Shown in pieces: positions 25,768 through 36,948 of a stretch of DNA of 64,000 bases (the first letter of the stretch is position 1; every line of letters starts with the position of its first letter). Location: positions 1 to 64,000 of the forward strand of contig NZ_VOBG01000028.1 in the NCBI RefSeq assembly GCF_008369295.1, given 5' to 3'. Both the position numbers and the translations under genes were made by a program. A model generated the notes under the pieces. The model made no database searches and had not been told where the DNA came from. It saw nothing but the letters and a program-made list of their open reading frames with translations. The stretch comes from Pseudomonas sp. ANT_H4 (GTDB taxonomy: Bacteria; Pseudomonadota; Gammaproteobacteria; Pseudomonadales; Pseudomonadaceae).

Positions 25768-27024
25768 TTACATATGAGAAATCAACGCATCACCAAACGC
25801 CGACGAAGACAGCAACTTGGCACCCTCCATCAAGCGATGGAAGTCATAGGTCACAGTCTTGGCCGAGATCGCGCCGTTGGTGCCCTTGATGATCAAGTCG
25901 GCCGCTTCGGTCCAGCCCATGTGACGCAGCATCATTTCTGCCGAAAGGATCAGCGAACCCGGGTTGACCTGGTCCTTACCGGCGTATTTCGGCGCGGTAC
26001 CGTGGGTGGCTTCGAACATCGCGATGGTGTCGGACAGGTTGGCGCCCGGTGCAATGCCGATACCGCCCACTTCTGCCGCCAGGGCATCAGAAAGGTAGTC
26101 ACCGTTGAGGTTCAGGGTAGCGATCACATCGTATTCGGCTGGGCGCAGCAGAATTTGCTGAAGCATGGCGTCGGCGATGGCGTCCTTGACCACGACATTC
26201 TTGCCGGTGCGCGGATTCTTGAATTGCATCCACGGACCACCGTCAAGCAGGGTCGCGCCGAACTCTTCGGCGGCCACTTCGTAGGCCCATTCCTTGAAGG
26301 CACCTTCGGTGAACTTCATGATGTTGCCTTTGTGCACGATGGTCAGCGAGTCGCGGTCATTGTCGACCACATACTGCAGGGCCTTGCGCGCCAGGCGCTT
26401 GGTGCCTTCCAGAGATACCGGCTTGATGCCAATACCGCAGTTTTGGTCGAAGCGGATCTTGGTGACACCCATTTCCTCTTTCAGAAACTTGATGACCTTG
26501 ATCGCTTCCGGGGAACCGGCTTTCCACTCGATACCCGCGTAAATGTCCTCGGAGTTTTCACGGAAGATGGTCATGTCGACATCGCCAGGCTTCTTGACCG
26601 GGCTTGGCACACCTTCGAACCAGCGCACCGGGCGCAGGCACACATACAAATCGAGCTGTTGGCGCATGGCCACGTTCAACGAACGGATGCCGCCACCGAC
26701 CGGAGTGGTCAGCGGGCCCTTGATGGAAACCACGTAATCCTTGACCGCGTCCAGGGTTTCCTGGGGCAACCAGGTATCCTGGTCGTAAACTTGAGTTGCC
26801 TTCTCGCCGGCATAAACCTCCATCCAGGAAATTTTGCGCTTGCCGCCGTAGGCCTTGTTAACAGCTGCATCGACAACCTTGATCATCACCGGGCTGATGT
26901 CGACACCAATACCGTCACCTTCAATGAAGGGAATGATCGGGTTGTTAGGAACATTGAGAGAATGGTCTGCATTGACGGTGATTTTGTCGCCGACTGCCGG
27001 AACCTGAATCTTCTTGTATCCCAT
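25768..27024 (-). CDS. icd: NADP-dependent isocitrate dehydrogenase, dimeric type
   Basis: This 418-residue TCA enzyme makes 2-oxoglutarate from isocitrate. The substrate-binding block SLNVAMRQQLDLYVCLRPVR contains the Ser that AceK phosphorylates in E. coli. The catalytic and metal residues lie in FRENSEDIYAGIEW and NLNGDYLSDALAA. NADP specificity is supported by HGTAPKYAGKDQVNP and the later Tyr (KTVTYDFHRLM). The start at 27024 follows GGAG; the frame to 27087 is an upstream extension. It is divergent from idh, a second enzyme for the same step. Confidence 0.97.
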   Translation of the reverse strand: MGYKKIQVPAVGDKITVNADHSLNVPNNPIIPFIEGDGIGVDISPVMIKVVDAAVNKAYGGKRKISWMEVYAGEKATQVYDQDTWLPQETLDAVKDYVVSIKGPLTTPVGGGIRSLNVAMRQQLDLYVCLRPVRWFEGVPSPVKKPGDVDMTIFRENSEDIYAGIEWKAGSPEAIKVIKFLKEEMGVTKIRFDQNCGIGIKPVSLEGTKRLARKALQYVVDNDRDSLTIVHKGNIMKFTEGAFKEWAYEVAAEEFGATLLDGGPWMQFKNPRTGKNVVVKDAIADAMLQQILLRPAEYDVIATLNLNGDYLSDALAAEVGGIGIAPGANLSDTIAMFEATHGTAPKYAGKDQVNPGSLILSAEMMLRHMGWTEAADLIIKGTNGAISAKTVTYDFHRLMEGAKLLSSSAFGDALISHM

Positions 27025-27517
27025 GCTGAACTCCGTTTGTGGATTGAACATCTGGCTGCGCTCGAGCGTACTCCAGTTGCCTGGCAACGGGAACCTCAGC
27101 CCCTGCCCATTCGCTGCGAAAACAGCACATTTAGCCGCCTACAAGCTTGAAATCAAAGGGAAAAACGCCAAACTTGAGCACAACGTGCGACTTTAGGCGT
27201 AGCCCGGTACCTGCGACCTTTAGACCAATGGACGAGACACCTTTTGTATGAAGGCTCGGCGTAAGCATAGCGACCTATGTATAATGCCGCCGCTGACCAC
27301 AGAGTCACGACGGCTGGCCTCTCTATTACGAGACTTTCCGCCCAAAAGCCGGGCTGCCACAGCAGTCCACCCGCTTGACGCTCGACTGATGCAACCCAAC
27401 ATCATCGCGAAGAAACATCGACATTCGGCTCATGGATGACTTTGAACGAACGCGCTTTACCCGGCGCATCTCGAGTTTCCGCGCACGCTTTCAGTAAAGA
27501 AGAGAGTTAATCCGAAT
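27025..27517. other. 493-base divergent promoter region, icd/idh
   Basis: No credible gene is present; the frames seen are short and lack ribosome sites. A perfect TATAAT lies at 27280-27285 on the plus strand (ctatgTATAATgccg), without a good -35. It could drive idh with a leader of about 225 bases. I see no clear inverted-repeat operator. Confidence 0.5.
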
Positions 27518-29743
<2,226 letters not shown>

Positions 29744-29811
29744 AGATATAAACGCGACCTTGTGCCGCGACGCTGCCCCTGATGGATTGCTGACTAATCC
29801 TCAAGCAGCAG

Positions 29812-29850
29812 GAAAATCCGGAGTCCCACAAGGACTCCGGATTTTTTTTG
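29812..29850 (+). terminator. Terminator after idh
   Basis: AAAATCCGGAGTCCCACAAG followed by GACTCCGGATTTTTTTT: a 12-bp stem and eight T residues. Confidence 0.93.
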
Positions 29851-29967
29851 CCTTTTATTCGGAAATTAACTGCTAACCGCTCTCATACCTTGGCGCACAC
29901 CTATTGGCGCAGTACTTGCTGCGCATTTGTGCTCCAGCCATCAAAAACTATAAAGAAGGGAGCTTCT

Positions 29968-31236
29968 ATGCCAACAACTCTTGATCATTCATCAAGCGCG
30001 GAACGGCGTGTTAGGGCCGGTATCTTCCAGGCACTAGCCTGCTCTTCAGTACTGGCCCTGCTGACCGCCTGCACGGCCAACTCAGGGCCCACGAGTGCCT
30101 ACCTCCACACTCAGGAGCCGATTGGCAACGTTCAGACCATGTACGACGGCAAACTCAGCGCAGAAACCGCCGTCACTACCTTTCGCAATATCGACCGCTT
30201 ATTCCCCGTGCGCACCATCAAGGCAGGCGGTCACCCTTTTCCATTACCACGCAGCAGCCAGCAACTGGGGCCGGTTGCATTTGATTACGAAGGCAAACGC
30301 TACAGCCTCGATGATTTCGTCACCCTCAACCGCGTAACAGGCTTGCTGGTGCTCAAGGACGGTCAAGTCGTTACTGAACGCTACGAAAAAGGCAACACAC
30401 CCGATACCCGATGGATGTCCATGTCAGTGGCCAAATCAATCACCTCGACCCTCGTAGGCGCCGCACTGCAGGACGGCGCGATCAAAAGCCTTGATGACAA
30501 AGTGACCCGCTACCTGCCGTCACTGGCCGGCAGCGGTTACGAGCAGGCGACAGTACGCCAGGTGCTGGCCATGCGATCCGGCGTCAAATGGAGCGAGAAA
30601 TATGCCGACCCAACGTCAGACCGCAGAGTGATGCTCAAGCTGCAAACAGAGCAAGTTCCCGGCTCCGCCCTCAAGTACATGGCCAGCCTGCCCAGCATCG
30701 CGCCACCTGGCACCCACACCAACTACAGCACGGGTGAAACACAGGTATTGGGGCAACTGGTCAGCGCTGCCGTGGGCAAGCCGCTAGCACAATATTTGAG
30801 TGAGAAAATCTGGGTGCCATACGGCATGCAAGCCGACGCAAACTGGTGGCTCGACGGCCCCAATGGCAATGAAGTGGGGGGCAGCGGCATCAGTGCGACC
30901 CTGGAGGATTACGGGCGTTTCGGACAGTTCGTACTCAGCGGTGGCAAAGCTGGCGACAAGCAGGTGCTACCCAAAGGCTGGACGAGCTTCGCCAGCGCGA
31001 CCACGGGCACTGACCCCGCGTACGGTGACTTTGCTTCCATGTGGTGGCCGGGCTGGACTGCCGCTTCAAAGGCCGATAAAGCCTTTACTGCTGCAGGTAT
31101 CTTTGGCCAGTACCTCTACATCAACCCAACCCATAACGTCGTGATCGTAGTGTGGGAAGCGCAAACCAAAGCCACGGGCGGCGAGGTCATTGACGACATG
31201 GTCGCCTTTGACGCCATTACCAACGCACTTAAATAG
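29968..31236 (+). CDS. Serine hydrolase lipoprotein, beta-lactamase/NylB-like fold
   Basis: This 422-residue protein has a lipoprotein-type leader (ACSSVLALLTAC; lipidated Cys at about residue 35), so it is probably anchored in the envelope. The serine-hydrolase fold is complete. The nucleophile motif is SVAK in WMSMSVAKSITSTL, the Tyr motif is YST in NYSTGETQVLG, and the C-terminal GIFGQYLYINP strand replaces the KTG box. This pattern matches 6-aminohexanoate-dimer hydrolase (NylB) and esterase-like members rather than true class C beta-lactamases. The ATG at 29968 follows AAGGGAG. The substrate is unknown. It is not part of the conserved idh-nudJ neighbourhood I know from P. aeruginosa. Confidence 0.85.
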   Translation: MPTTLDHSSSAERRVRAGIFQALACSSVLALLTACTANSGPTSAYLHTQEPIGNVQTMYDGKLSAETAVTTFRNIDRLFPVRTIKAGGHPFPLPRSSQQLGPVAFDYEGKRYSLDDFVTLNRVTGLLVLKDGQVVTERYEKGNTPDTRWMSMSVAKSITSTLVGAALQDGAIKSLDDKVTRYLPSLAGSGYEQATVRQVLAMRSGVKWSEKYADPTSDRRVMLKLQTEQVPGSALKYMASLPSIAPPGTHTNYSTGETQVLGQLVSAAVGKPLAQYLSEKIWVPYGMQADANWWLDGPNGNEVGGSGISATLEDYGRFGQFVLSGGKAGDKQVLPKGWTSFASATTGTDPAYGDFASMWWPGWTAASKADKAFTAAGIFGQYLYINPTHNVVIVVWEAQTKATGGEVIDDMVAFDAITNALK

Positions 31237-31390
31237 CTGCCCCCCCCTACTTGAAATGAGCAGCGGTCCAAGCCCGACGTTCCGATGCCTGCCGGGCGCC
31301 CAAATTAAACAAGCGCTGGCAGGCACCCCGTATGATGTCGCACGTACCACGCAGAACACTCATGTCAATCTGATCGTTCGAGACCTTTTT

Positions 31391-31837
31391 ATGACCTGGC
31401 AACCCCACATCACCGTCGCCACCATCGTCGAAGACAATGGCCGCTTCCTGATGGTCGAAGAACTCAAGGGCGGCCGCGCCGTGCTCAACCAGCCCGCCGG
31501 CCACCTCGACCCGAATGAAACCTTGATCGAGGCCGCCGTGCGCGAAACCCTCGAAGAGACCGGCTGGGACGTCGAAGCTACCGGCATCGTCGGGATCTAC
31601 CTGTACACCGCCCCCAGCAACGGCGTGACCTACCAGCGGGTCTGCTTCATCGCCAAAGCCCTGAAACACCATCCGGACTATCAACTGGACGACGGTATCG
31701 TGCGCGCCTGCTGGCTGACCCGTGACGAGCTGATGGCGCTGCGCGAGAACTGGCGCAGCGAGCTGATCATCCGTTGCATCGATGATTATCTGGCAGGCTT
31801 TCACCACAGTCTCAAATTGATCCGCCCTTCTCTTTAG
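31391..31837 (+). CDS. nudJ: Nudix hydrolase (NudJ-like)
   Basis: This 148-residue pyrophosphohydrolase carries a complete Nudix box: G at GHLDPNE, then AAVRETLEETGWDV (REtlEEtG). NudJ homologues in E. coli hydrolyse HMP-pyrophosphate and NTP/NDPs, and are encoded just upstream of mnmA, as here. I chose the start at 31391 (MTWQPHITVATIV), which aligns with family N-termini; the frame is open to 31190 but overlaps the preceding gene. A weak ribosome site is present. It lies 59 bases before mnmA. Confidence 0.92.
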   Translation: MTWQPHITVATIVEDNGRFLMVEELKGGRAVLNQPAGHLDPNETLIEAAVRETLEETGWDVEATGIVGIYLYTAPSNGVTYQRVCFIAKALKHHPDYQLDDGIVRACWLTRDELMALRENWRSELIIRCIDDYLAGFHHSLKLIRPSL

Positions 31838-31896
31838 CCTTGCAGGCTCGGGCCTGCTAGAATCGCGTCCTTTTTAAAGACACCCGTTGAAATCCT

Positions 31897-33021
31897 ATGC
31901 GTGATCCAGCCCCTTCTGACACACAAAAGAAGCGCGTCATCGTCGGTATGTCCGGCGGCGTGGATTCTTCCGTTTCCGCCGTCCTGCTGATGGAGCAGGG
32001 TTATGAGGTGGAAGGCCTGTTCATGAAGAACTGGGAAGAAGACGATGGAACGGAATATTGCACCGCCATGGACGATCTGGCCGATGCCCAGGCCGTCTGC
32101 GACAAGATCGGCATCAAGCTGCACACCGCCAACTTTGCCGCCGAGTACTGGGACAACGTGTTCGAGCACTTCCTGGCTGAATACAAGGCCGGTCGCACGC
32201 CGAACCCGGACATCCTGTGTAACCGCGAGATCAAGTTCAAGGCGTTCCTTGACTACGCCATGATCCTCGGCGCTGACCTGATTGCGACGGGCCACTACGT
32301 GCGTCGCCGCGATGTAGACGGCCGCACCGAACTGCTCAAGGGCCTGGACCAAAACAAGGACCAGAGCTACTTCTTGCACGCTGTTGGCGGTGAACAAATC
32401 GCCAAGACGCTGTTCCCGGTCGGCGAACTGGAAAAGCCCGAAGTGCGCAAGATCGCCGAAAAACACGAACTGGCGACCGCCAAGAAGAAAGACTCCACTG
32501 GGATCTGCTTTATCGGCGAGCGCCGCTTCAGTGACTTCCTCAAACAATACCTGCCAGCGCAACCGGGCGAGATCAAGACCACCGAAGGCGAAGTCATCGG
32601 CCAGCACCACGGCCTGATGTACCACACTATCGGCCAGCGCCAGGGCCTGGGCATTGGCGGCCTGAAAGACGCCAGTGACGAGCCGTGGTACGTGTTGATC
32701 AAGGACCTGGAGCACAACGAACTGATCGTTGGCCAGGGCAATGACCACCCGTACCTGTTCTCCCGCGCCCTGCTCGTCTCTGACATCTACTGGGTCAACC
32801 CGGTGGACCTGAGCACGCCGCGCCGCCTGACCGCCAAGGTGCGCTATCGCCAGAGCGACCAGCCGTGCACCCTGGAAAAAACCGCCAACGGCTACCGCGC
32901 CACCTTCGACGACCCGCAACGCGCGGTCACACCGGGGCAATCGGTGGTGTTCTATGACGCAGAGATTTGCCTGGGAGGCGGCGTGATTGAAGTCGCCGAA
33001 CCCTGGAGCAGCAAGGCATGA
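31897..33021 (+). CDS. mnmA: tRNA-specific 2-thiouridylase MnmA
   Basis: This 374-residue enzyme adds sulfur at C2 of wobble uridine in tRNA-Lys, -Glu and -Gln, using ATP and persulfide from TusE. The PP-loop is GMSGGVDSSVSAVLL. The catalytic Cys pair lies in PNPDILCNREIKF and STGICFIGERRF; tRNA-binding blocks include DQSYFLH. The sulfur donors TusBCD-TusE are encoded at 8925-10291 in this window. It overlaps hflD by four bases. Confidence 0.98.
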   Translation: MRDPAPSDTQKKRVIVGMSGGVDSSVSAVLLMEQGYEVEGLFMKNWEEDDGTEYCTAMDDLADAQAVCDKIGIKLHTANFAAEYWDNVFEHFLAEYKAGRTPNPDILCNREIKFKAFLDYAMILGADLIATGHYVRRRDVDGRTELLKGLDQNKDQSYFLHAVGGEQIAKTLFPVGELEKPEVRKIAEKHELATAKKKDSTGICFIGERRFSDFLKQYLPAQPGEIKTTEGEVIGQHHGLMYHTIGQRQGLGIGGLKDASDEPWYVLIKDLEHNELIVGQGNDHPYLFSRALLVSDIYWVNPVDLSTPRRLTAKVRYRQSDQPCTLEKTANGYRATFDDPQRAVTPGQSVVFYDAEICLGGGVIEVAEPWSSKA

Positions 33022-33641
33022 GCCCGACCCAGGAGCAATTGACGGCATTGGGCGGCGTATTTCTTGCCGCCGTGCTGGTGGATAAAATCGCCAAGACCGG
33101 CCAGGTTACCGAAGCGGGCCTAACCTGCATGCTTGGCAGCCTGCTGATCCGCGACCCAAAAGACACCCTGGAAGTCTACGGCGGTGACGACCTGGCCCTG
33201 CGCGAAGGTTATCGCGCCCTGATCGGTGCCCTGGAGCGCGACCCAAACACCCTGCAGCGCGAGCCACTGCGCTACGCCCTGTCGATGCTCGGCCTGGAGC
33301 GGCAACTGGCCAAGCGCGACGACCTGCTGGAAACCATCGGCAAGCGCCTGCCGCAGATTCAGTCTCAGGTCGAGCACTTCGGCCCGGCCCACGAAAATGT
33401 GATCGCAGCCTGTGGCGCGCTGTACCAGGACACCTTGAGCACCTTGCGCCAGCGCATCCAGGTCCACGGCGACATGCGCAATCTGCAACAACCGAACAAC
33501 GCCTCGAAAATCCGTGCCCTGCTGTTGGCTGGTATTCGTTCGGCGCGGTTGTGGCGGCAATTGGGCGGTCATCGTTGGCAGCTGGTCATTAGCCGTCGCA
33601 AATTACTTAAAGAGCTTTACCCGTTGATGCGCAACGAATAA
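33018..33641 (+). CDS. hflD: High frequency lysogenization protein HflD
   Basis: This 207-residue, mostly helical, peripheral membrane protein has the family sequence EQLTALGGVFLAAVLVDKIA and RIQVHGDMRNLQQPNNASKI. In E. coli HflD binds lambda CII and lowers its activity; the cellular role is unclear. The coupling to mnmA (ATGA overlap) and position before purB are conserved across gammaproteobacteria. Confidence 0.95.
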   Translation: MSPTQEQLTALGGVFLAAVLVDKIAKTGQVTEAGLTCMLGSLLIRDPKDTLEVYGGDDLALREGYRALIGALERDPNTLQREPLRYALSMLGLERQLAKRDDLLETIGKRLPQIQSQVEHFGPAHENVIAACGALYQDTLSTLRQRIQVHGDMRNLQQPNNASKIRALLLAGIRSARLWRQLGGHRWQLVISRRKLLKELYPLMRNE

Positions 33642-33767
33642 GTCGCAGATACAGGCCCCTTATCACCTCGTTACGCGTAATACGCCGGTCAGTTGGCAGC
33701 GGACCGGCGAATTTTTTCATGTATGATACGCGCCCCATTTCGTTGCCCGACTGTCCGAGAGCACCCC

Positions 33768-35138
33768 ATGCAGCTTTCTTCGCTCACTGCGGTTTCCCCT
33801 GTTGACGGCCGCTACGCCGGCAAAACCCAGGCCCTGCGCCCTATTTTCAGCGAATACGGGTTGATCCGTGCACGCGTTCTGGTTGAAGTGCGCTGGCTCC
33901 AGCGCCTGGCTGCTCACCCCGCCATCAGCGAAGTGCCGGCGTTTTCAGCCGAAGCCAACGCTGTACTGAACACCCTGGCGGAAAACTTCTCTCTGGAGCA
34001 CGCCGAGCGTGTCAAAGAGATCGAGCGCACCACCAACCACGACGTCAAAGCCATTGAGTACCTGCTCAAGGAACAAGCGGCCAAACTGCCAGAGCTGGCC
34101 CAGGTCAGCGAATTCATCCACTTTGCCTGCACCAGCGAGGACATCAACAACCTGTCCCACGCCCTGATGCTGCGTGAAGGCCGTGATGACATCATGCTGC
34201 CTCTGATGCGCCAGACCAGCGAGGCCATTCGTGAGCTGGCTATCCGCTTTGCCGACGTGCCAATGCTGTCGCGCACTCACGGTCAACCGGCCTCGCCGAC
34301 CACCCTGGGTAAAGAACTGGCCAACGTGGTATACCGCCTGGAGCGTCAAATCGCTCAAGTCGCTGCCGTACCGCTGCTGGGCAAGATCAACGGCGCCGTC
34401 GGCAACTATAACGCGCACATTTGTGCCTACCCTGAGATCGATTGGGAAGAAAACGCCCGCGCCTTCATCGAAGACGAGCTGGGCCTGGGCTTCAACCCCT
34501 ACACCACGCAGATCGAGCCGCACGACTACATCGCCGAGCTGTTCGACGCCATTGCGCGCTTCAACACCATCCTGATCGACTTTGATCGCGATATCTGGGG
34601 CTACATCTCCCTGGGCTACTTCAAGCAGCGCACCATTGCCGGTGAAATCGGTTCGTCGACCATGCCCCACAAGGTCAACCCGATCGACTTCGAAAACTCC
34701 GAAGGCAACCTCGGTATCGCCAACGCCCTGTTCCAGCACCTGGCCAGCAAGTTGCCTATCTCCCGCTGGCAGCGCGACCTGACCGACTCCACCGTACTGC
34801 GCAACCTCGGCGTGGGCTTCGCTCATAGCGTGATCGCGTACGAAGCCAGCCTCAAAGGCATCAGCAAGCTGGAACTCAACGCGCAGAAAATCGCCGCTGA
34901 GCTGGACGCTTGCTGGGAAGTCCTGGCCGAGCCGATCCAGACCGTGATGCGTCGTTACAACATCGCAAACCCTTACGAGAAGCTCAAAGAGTTGACTCGC
35001 GGCAAGGGCATCACCTGCGACGCACTGCAAACGTTCATCGACGGTCTGGACATGCCAGCCGCCGCCAAGGCTGAGCTGAAACTGCTCACCCCGGCCAACT
35101 ACATCGGCAACGCTGTGGCACAAGCCAAACGCATCTGA
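33768..35138 (+). CDS. purB: Adenylosuccinate lyase
   Basis: This 456-residue fumarase-superfamily enzyme acts in purine synthesis on SAICAR and adenylosuccinate. The superfamily signature GSSTMPHKVNPIDFENSEGN is intact, and the catalytic His region is SRTHGQPASPTTLGKEL. The start at 33768 (MQLSSLTAVSPVDGRY) is the family start, preceded by GAGAGCACC. A terminator follows. Confidence 0.98.
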   Translation: MQLSSLTAVSPVDGRYAGKTQALRPIFSEYGLIRARVLVEVRWLQRLAAHPAISEVPAFSAEANAVLNTLAENFSLEHAERVKEIERTTNHDVKAIEYLLKEQAAKLPELAQVSEFIHFACTSEDINNLSHALMLREGRDDIMLPLMRQTSEAIRELAIRFADVPMLSRTHGQPASPTTLGKELANVVYRLERQIAQVAAVPLLGKINGAVGNYNAHICAYPEIDWEENARAFIEDELGLGFNPYTTQIEPHDYIAELFDAIARFNTILIDFDRDIWGYISLGYFKQRTIAGEIGSSTMPHKVNPIDFENSEGNLGIANALFQHLASKLPISRWQRDLTDSTVLRNLGVGFAHSVIAYEASLKGISKLELNAQKIAAELDACWEVLAEPIQTVMRRYNIANPYEKLKELTRGKGITCDALQTFIDGLDMPAAAKAELKLLTPANYIGNAVAQAKRI

Positions 35139-35153
35139 TTGCTGCAAGACCCT

Positions 35154-35184
35154 TGAGACGCCCGGCAGCGCCGGGCGTTTTTAT
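35154..35184 (+). terminator. Terminator after purB
   Basis: GACGCCCGGCAGCGCCGGGCGTTTTTA: a GC-rich stem and T run, 16 bases after the stop. Confidence 0.9.
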
Positions 35185-35221
35185 TCCCGTCTTAAAAGTG
35201 CTTTTTTTCAATAGGTTACAC

Positions 35222-36388
35222 ATGAATCCTGATATTCCTCTTCAACTTCTGGGCGGCATCACTGCACGGGAATTCCTGCGCGACTACTGGCAGAAGAAAC
35301 CGCTGCTGATCCGCCAGGCCATTCCCGATTTCGAAAGCCCGATCGATGCCGATGAATTGGCCGGCCTGGCCCTGGAAGAAGAAGTCGAGTCGCGCCTGGT
35401 GATCGAGCACGGCGAGCGTCCGTGGGAGCTGCGTCGCGGCCCGTTCGCCGAAGATGCCTTCAGCGCCTTGCCCGAGCGTGACTGGACTCTGCTGGTACAG
35501 GCTGTCGACCAGTTCGTCCCGGAAGTTGCCGAATTGCTGGAAAACTTCCGTTTCCTGCCGAGCTGGCGCATCGACGACGTAATGATCAGCTATGCCGCCC
35601 CTGGCGGTAGCGTTGGCCCGCACTTCGACAACTACGATGTGTTCCTGCTGCAAGGCGCCGGCAAGCGCAACTGGAAAATCGGCCAGATGTGCGACTCCGA
35701 AAGCCCGCTGCTGCAGCACGCCGACCTGCGCATCCTCGCCAACTTCGAAGCCACCGAAGAATGGGTGCTGGAGCCGGGAGACATGCTCTACCTGCCACCG
35801 CGCCTGGCCCACTGCGGTGTTGCCGTGGATGACTGCCTGACCTACTCGGTGGGCTTCCGCGCCCCGAGCGCCGCTGAAGTGCTGACCCACTTCACCGACT
35901 TCCTCAGCCAGTACCTGCCGGATGAAGAGCGCTACACCGACGCCGACGCCCAGCCCGTGAGTGATCCGCACCAGATCCAAAGCGACGCCCTTGATCGCCT
36001 CAAGGGGCTGTTGGCCGAGCACATGAGCGACGAGCGCATGCTGCTGACCTGGTTCGGACAGTTCATGACCGAACCGCGCTATCCCGAACTGGTAGTAGGC
36101 CCGGAACTGGAAGAAGACGACCTGCTGAGCAGCCTGGAACAGGGCGCCGTACTGATTCGCAACCCAAGCGCACGCCTGGCATGGTCGGAAGTGGATGACG
36201 ACCTGCTGCTCTTCGCCAGCGGCCATAGCCGTCTGTTGCCGGGCAAGCTGCGGGATCTGTTGAAAATGGTTTGCGCCGCCGATTCGCTGCACGTCGACAA
36301 CCTCGGTCCTTGGTTGGCGGATGAAGAGGGCCGTGATCTGCTCTGCGAACTGGTCAAGCAAGGAAGCCTGGGGTTTGCCGATGAATAA
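35222..36388 (+). CDS. roxA: Ribosomal protein L16 arginine hydroxylase (RoxA/YcfD)
   Basis: This 388-residue JmjC-type 2-oxoglutarate/Fe(II) oxygenase hydroxylates an Arg of ribosomal protein L16. The iron triad is visible as H-x-D in VGPHFDNYDVFLLQ and the distal His in RLAHCGVAV. The N-terminal FLRDYWQKKPLLIRQA and the C-terminal winged-helix region are present. Start ATG 35222. It overlaps the GNAT gene start by eight bases. Confidence 0.95.
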   Translation: MNPDIPLQLLGGITAREFLRDYWQKKPLLIRQAIPDFESPIDADELAGLALEEEVESRLVIEHGERPWELRRGPFAEDAFSALPERDWTLLVQAVDQFVPEVAELLENFRFLPSWRIDDVMISYAAPGGSVGPHFDNYDVFLLQGAGKRNWKIGQMCDSESPLLQHADLRILANFEATEEWVLEPGDMLYLPPRLAHCGVAVDDCLTYSVGFRAPSAAEVLTHFTDFLSQYLPDEERYTDADAQPVSDPHQIQSDALDRLKGLLAEHMSDERMLLTWFGQFMTEPRYPELVVGPELEEDDLLSSLEQGAVLIRNPSARLAWSEVDDDLLLFASGHSRLLPGKLRDLLKMVCAADSLHVDNLGPWLADEEGRDLLCELVKQGSLGFADE

Positions 36389-36803
36389 GATTCGCGTACG
36401 TGTCGCGGACTGGCTAAAGGACAACGCCGAGATTCGGCGTATTCGTGAAGCGGTGTTTATCGCCGAACAATCAGTTCCGCCTGAGTTGGAATGGGATGCT
36501 GACGACGCTGGCGCGGTGCATTTCCTCGCGCTGGAAGGCGACTTTCCTGTCGGTACCGCCCGCTTGCTGCCCAGCGGCGAGATCGGCCGTGTGTCGGTCC
36601 TCAAGGACTGGCGCGGACTGAAGGTCGGCGATGCACTGATGGATGCGGTGATTGGTGAGGCCCAGAAGCGCGGCCAGGCCAAACAGATCCTTAGCGCCCA
36701 GGTTCATGCGACGCCTTTTTATGAGCGGCTGGGCTTTAAAATCGTCAGCGAAGAGTTCCTGGAAGTAGGGATTCCTCATGTTGATATGGTGCGTGAGGGC
36801 TGA
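36381..36803 (+). CDS. GNAT-family N-acetyltransferase (ElaA-like)
   Basis: This 140-residue GNAT protein has REAVFIAEQSVPPELEWDAD, typical of the ElaA/YjdJ group, and motif A-like IGRVSVLKDWRGLKVGDALM. It ends with HATPFYERLGFKIVSEEFLE. The acceptor is unknown. It is translationally coupled to roxA, which is conserved in pseudomonads. Confidence 0.9.
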   Translation: MNKIRVRVADWLKDNAEIRRIREAVFIAEQSVPPELEWDADDAGAVHFLALEGDFPVGTARLLPSGEIGRVSVLKDWRGLKVGDALMDAVIGEAQKRGQAKQILSAQVHATPFYERLGFKIVSEEFLEVGIPHVDMVREG

Positions 36804-36835
36804 TCCAAGCCTCCAAGCCCCAATAAGCAACACCA

Positions 36836-36874
36836 CAAAATGCCCCGCTATCATGTCGATAGCGGGGCATTTTG
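36836..36874 (+). terminator. Terminator after the GNAT gene
   Basis: AAAATGCCCCGCTATCATGT followed by CGATAGCGGGGCATTTTG: a 14-bp stem with flanking A and T runs. Confidence 0.88.
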
Positions 36875-36948
36875 CTATGGTGGCCCATCGCAGCCTCGTT
36901 TTACTCGACAGCTCCTAGGGGCTTCATTTATTCGCAGAGATAACGGAC

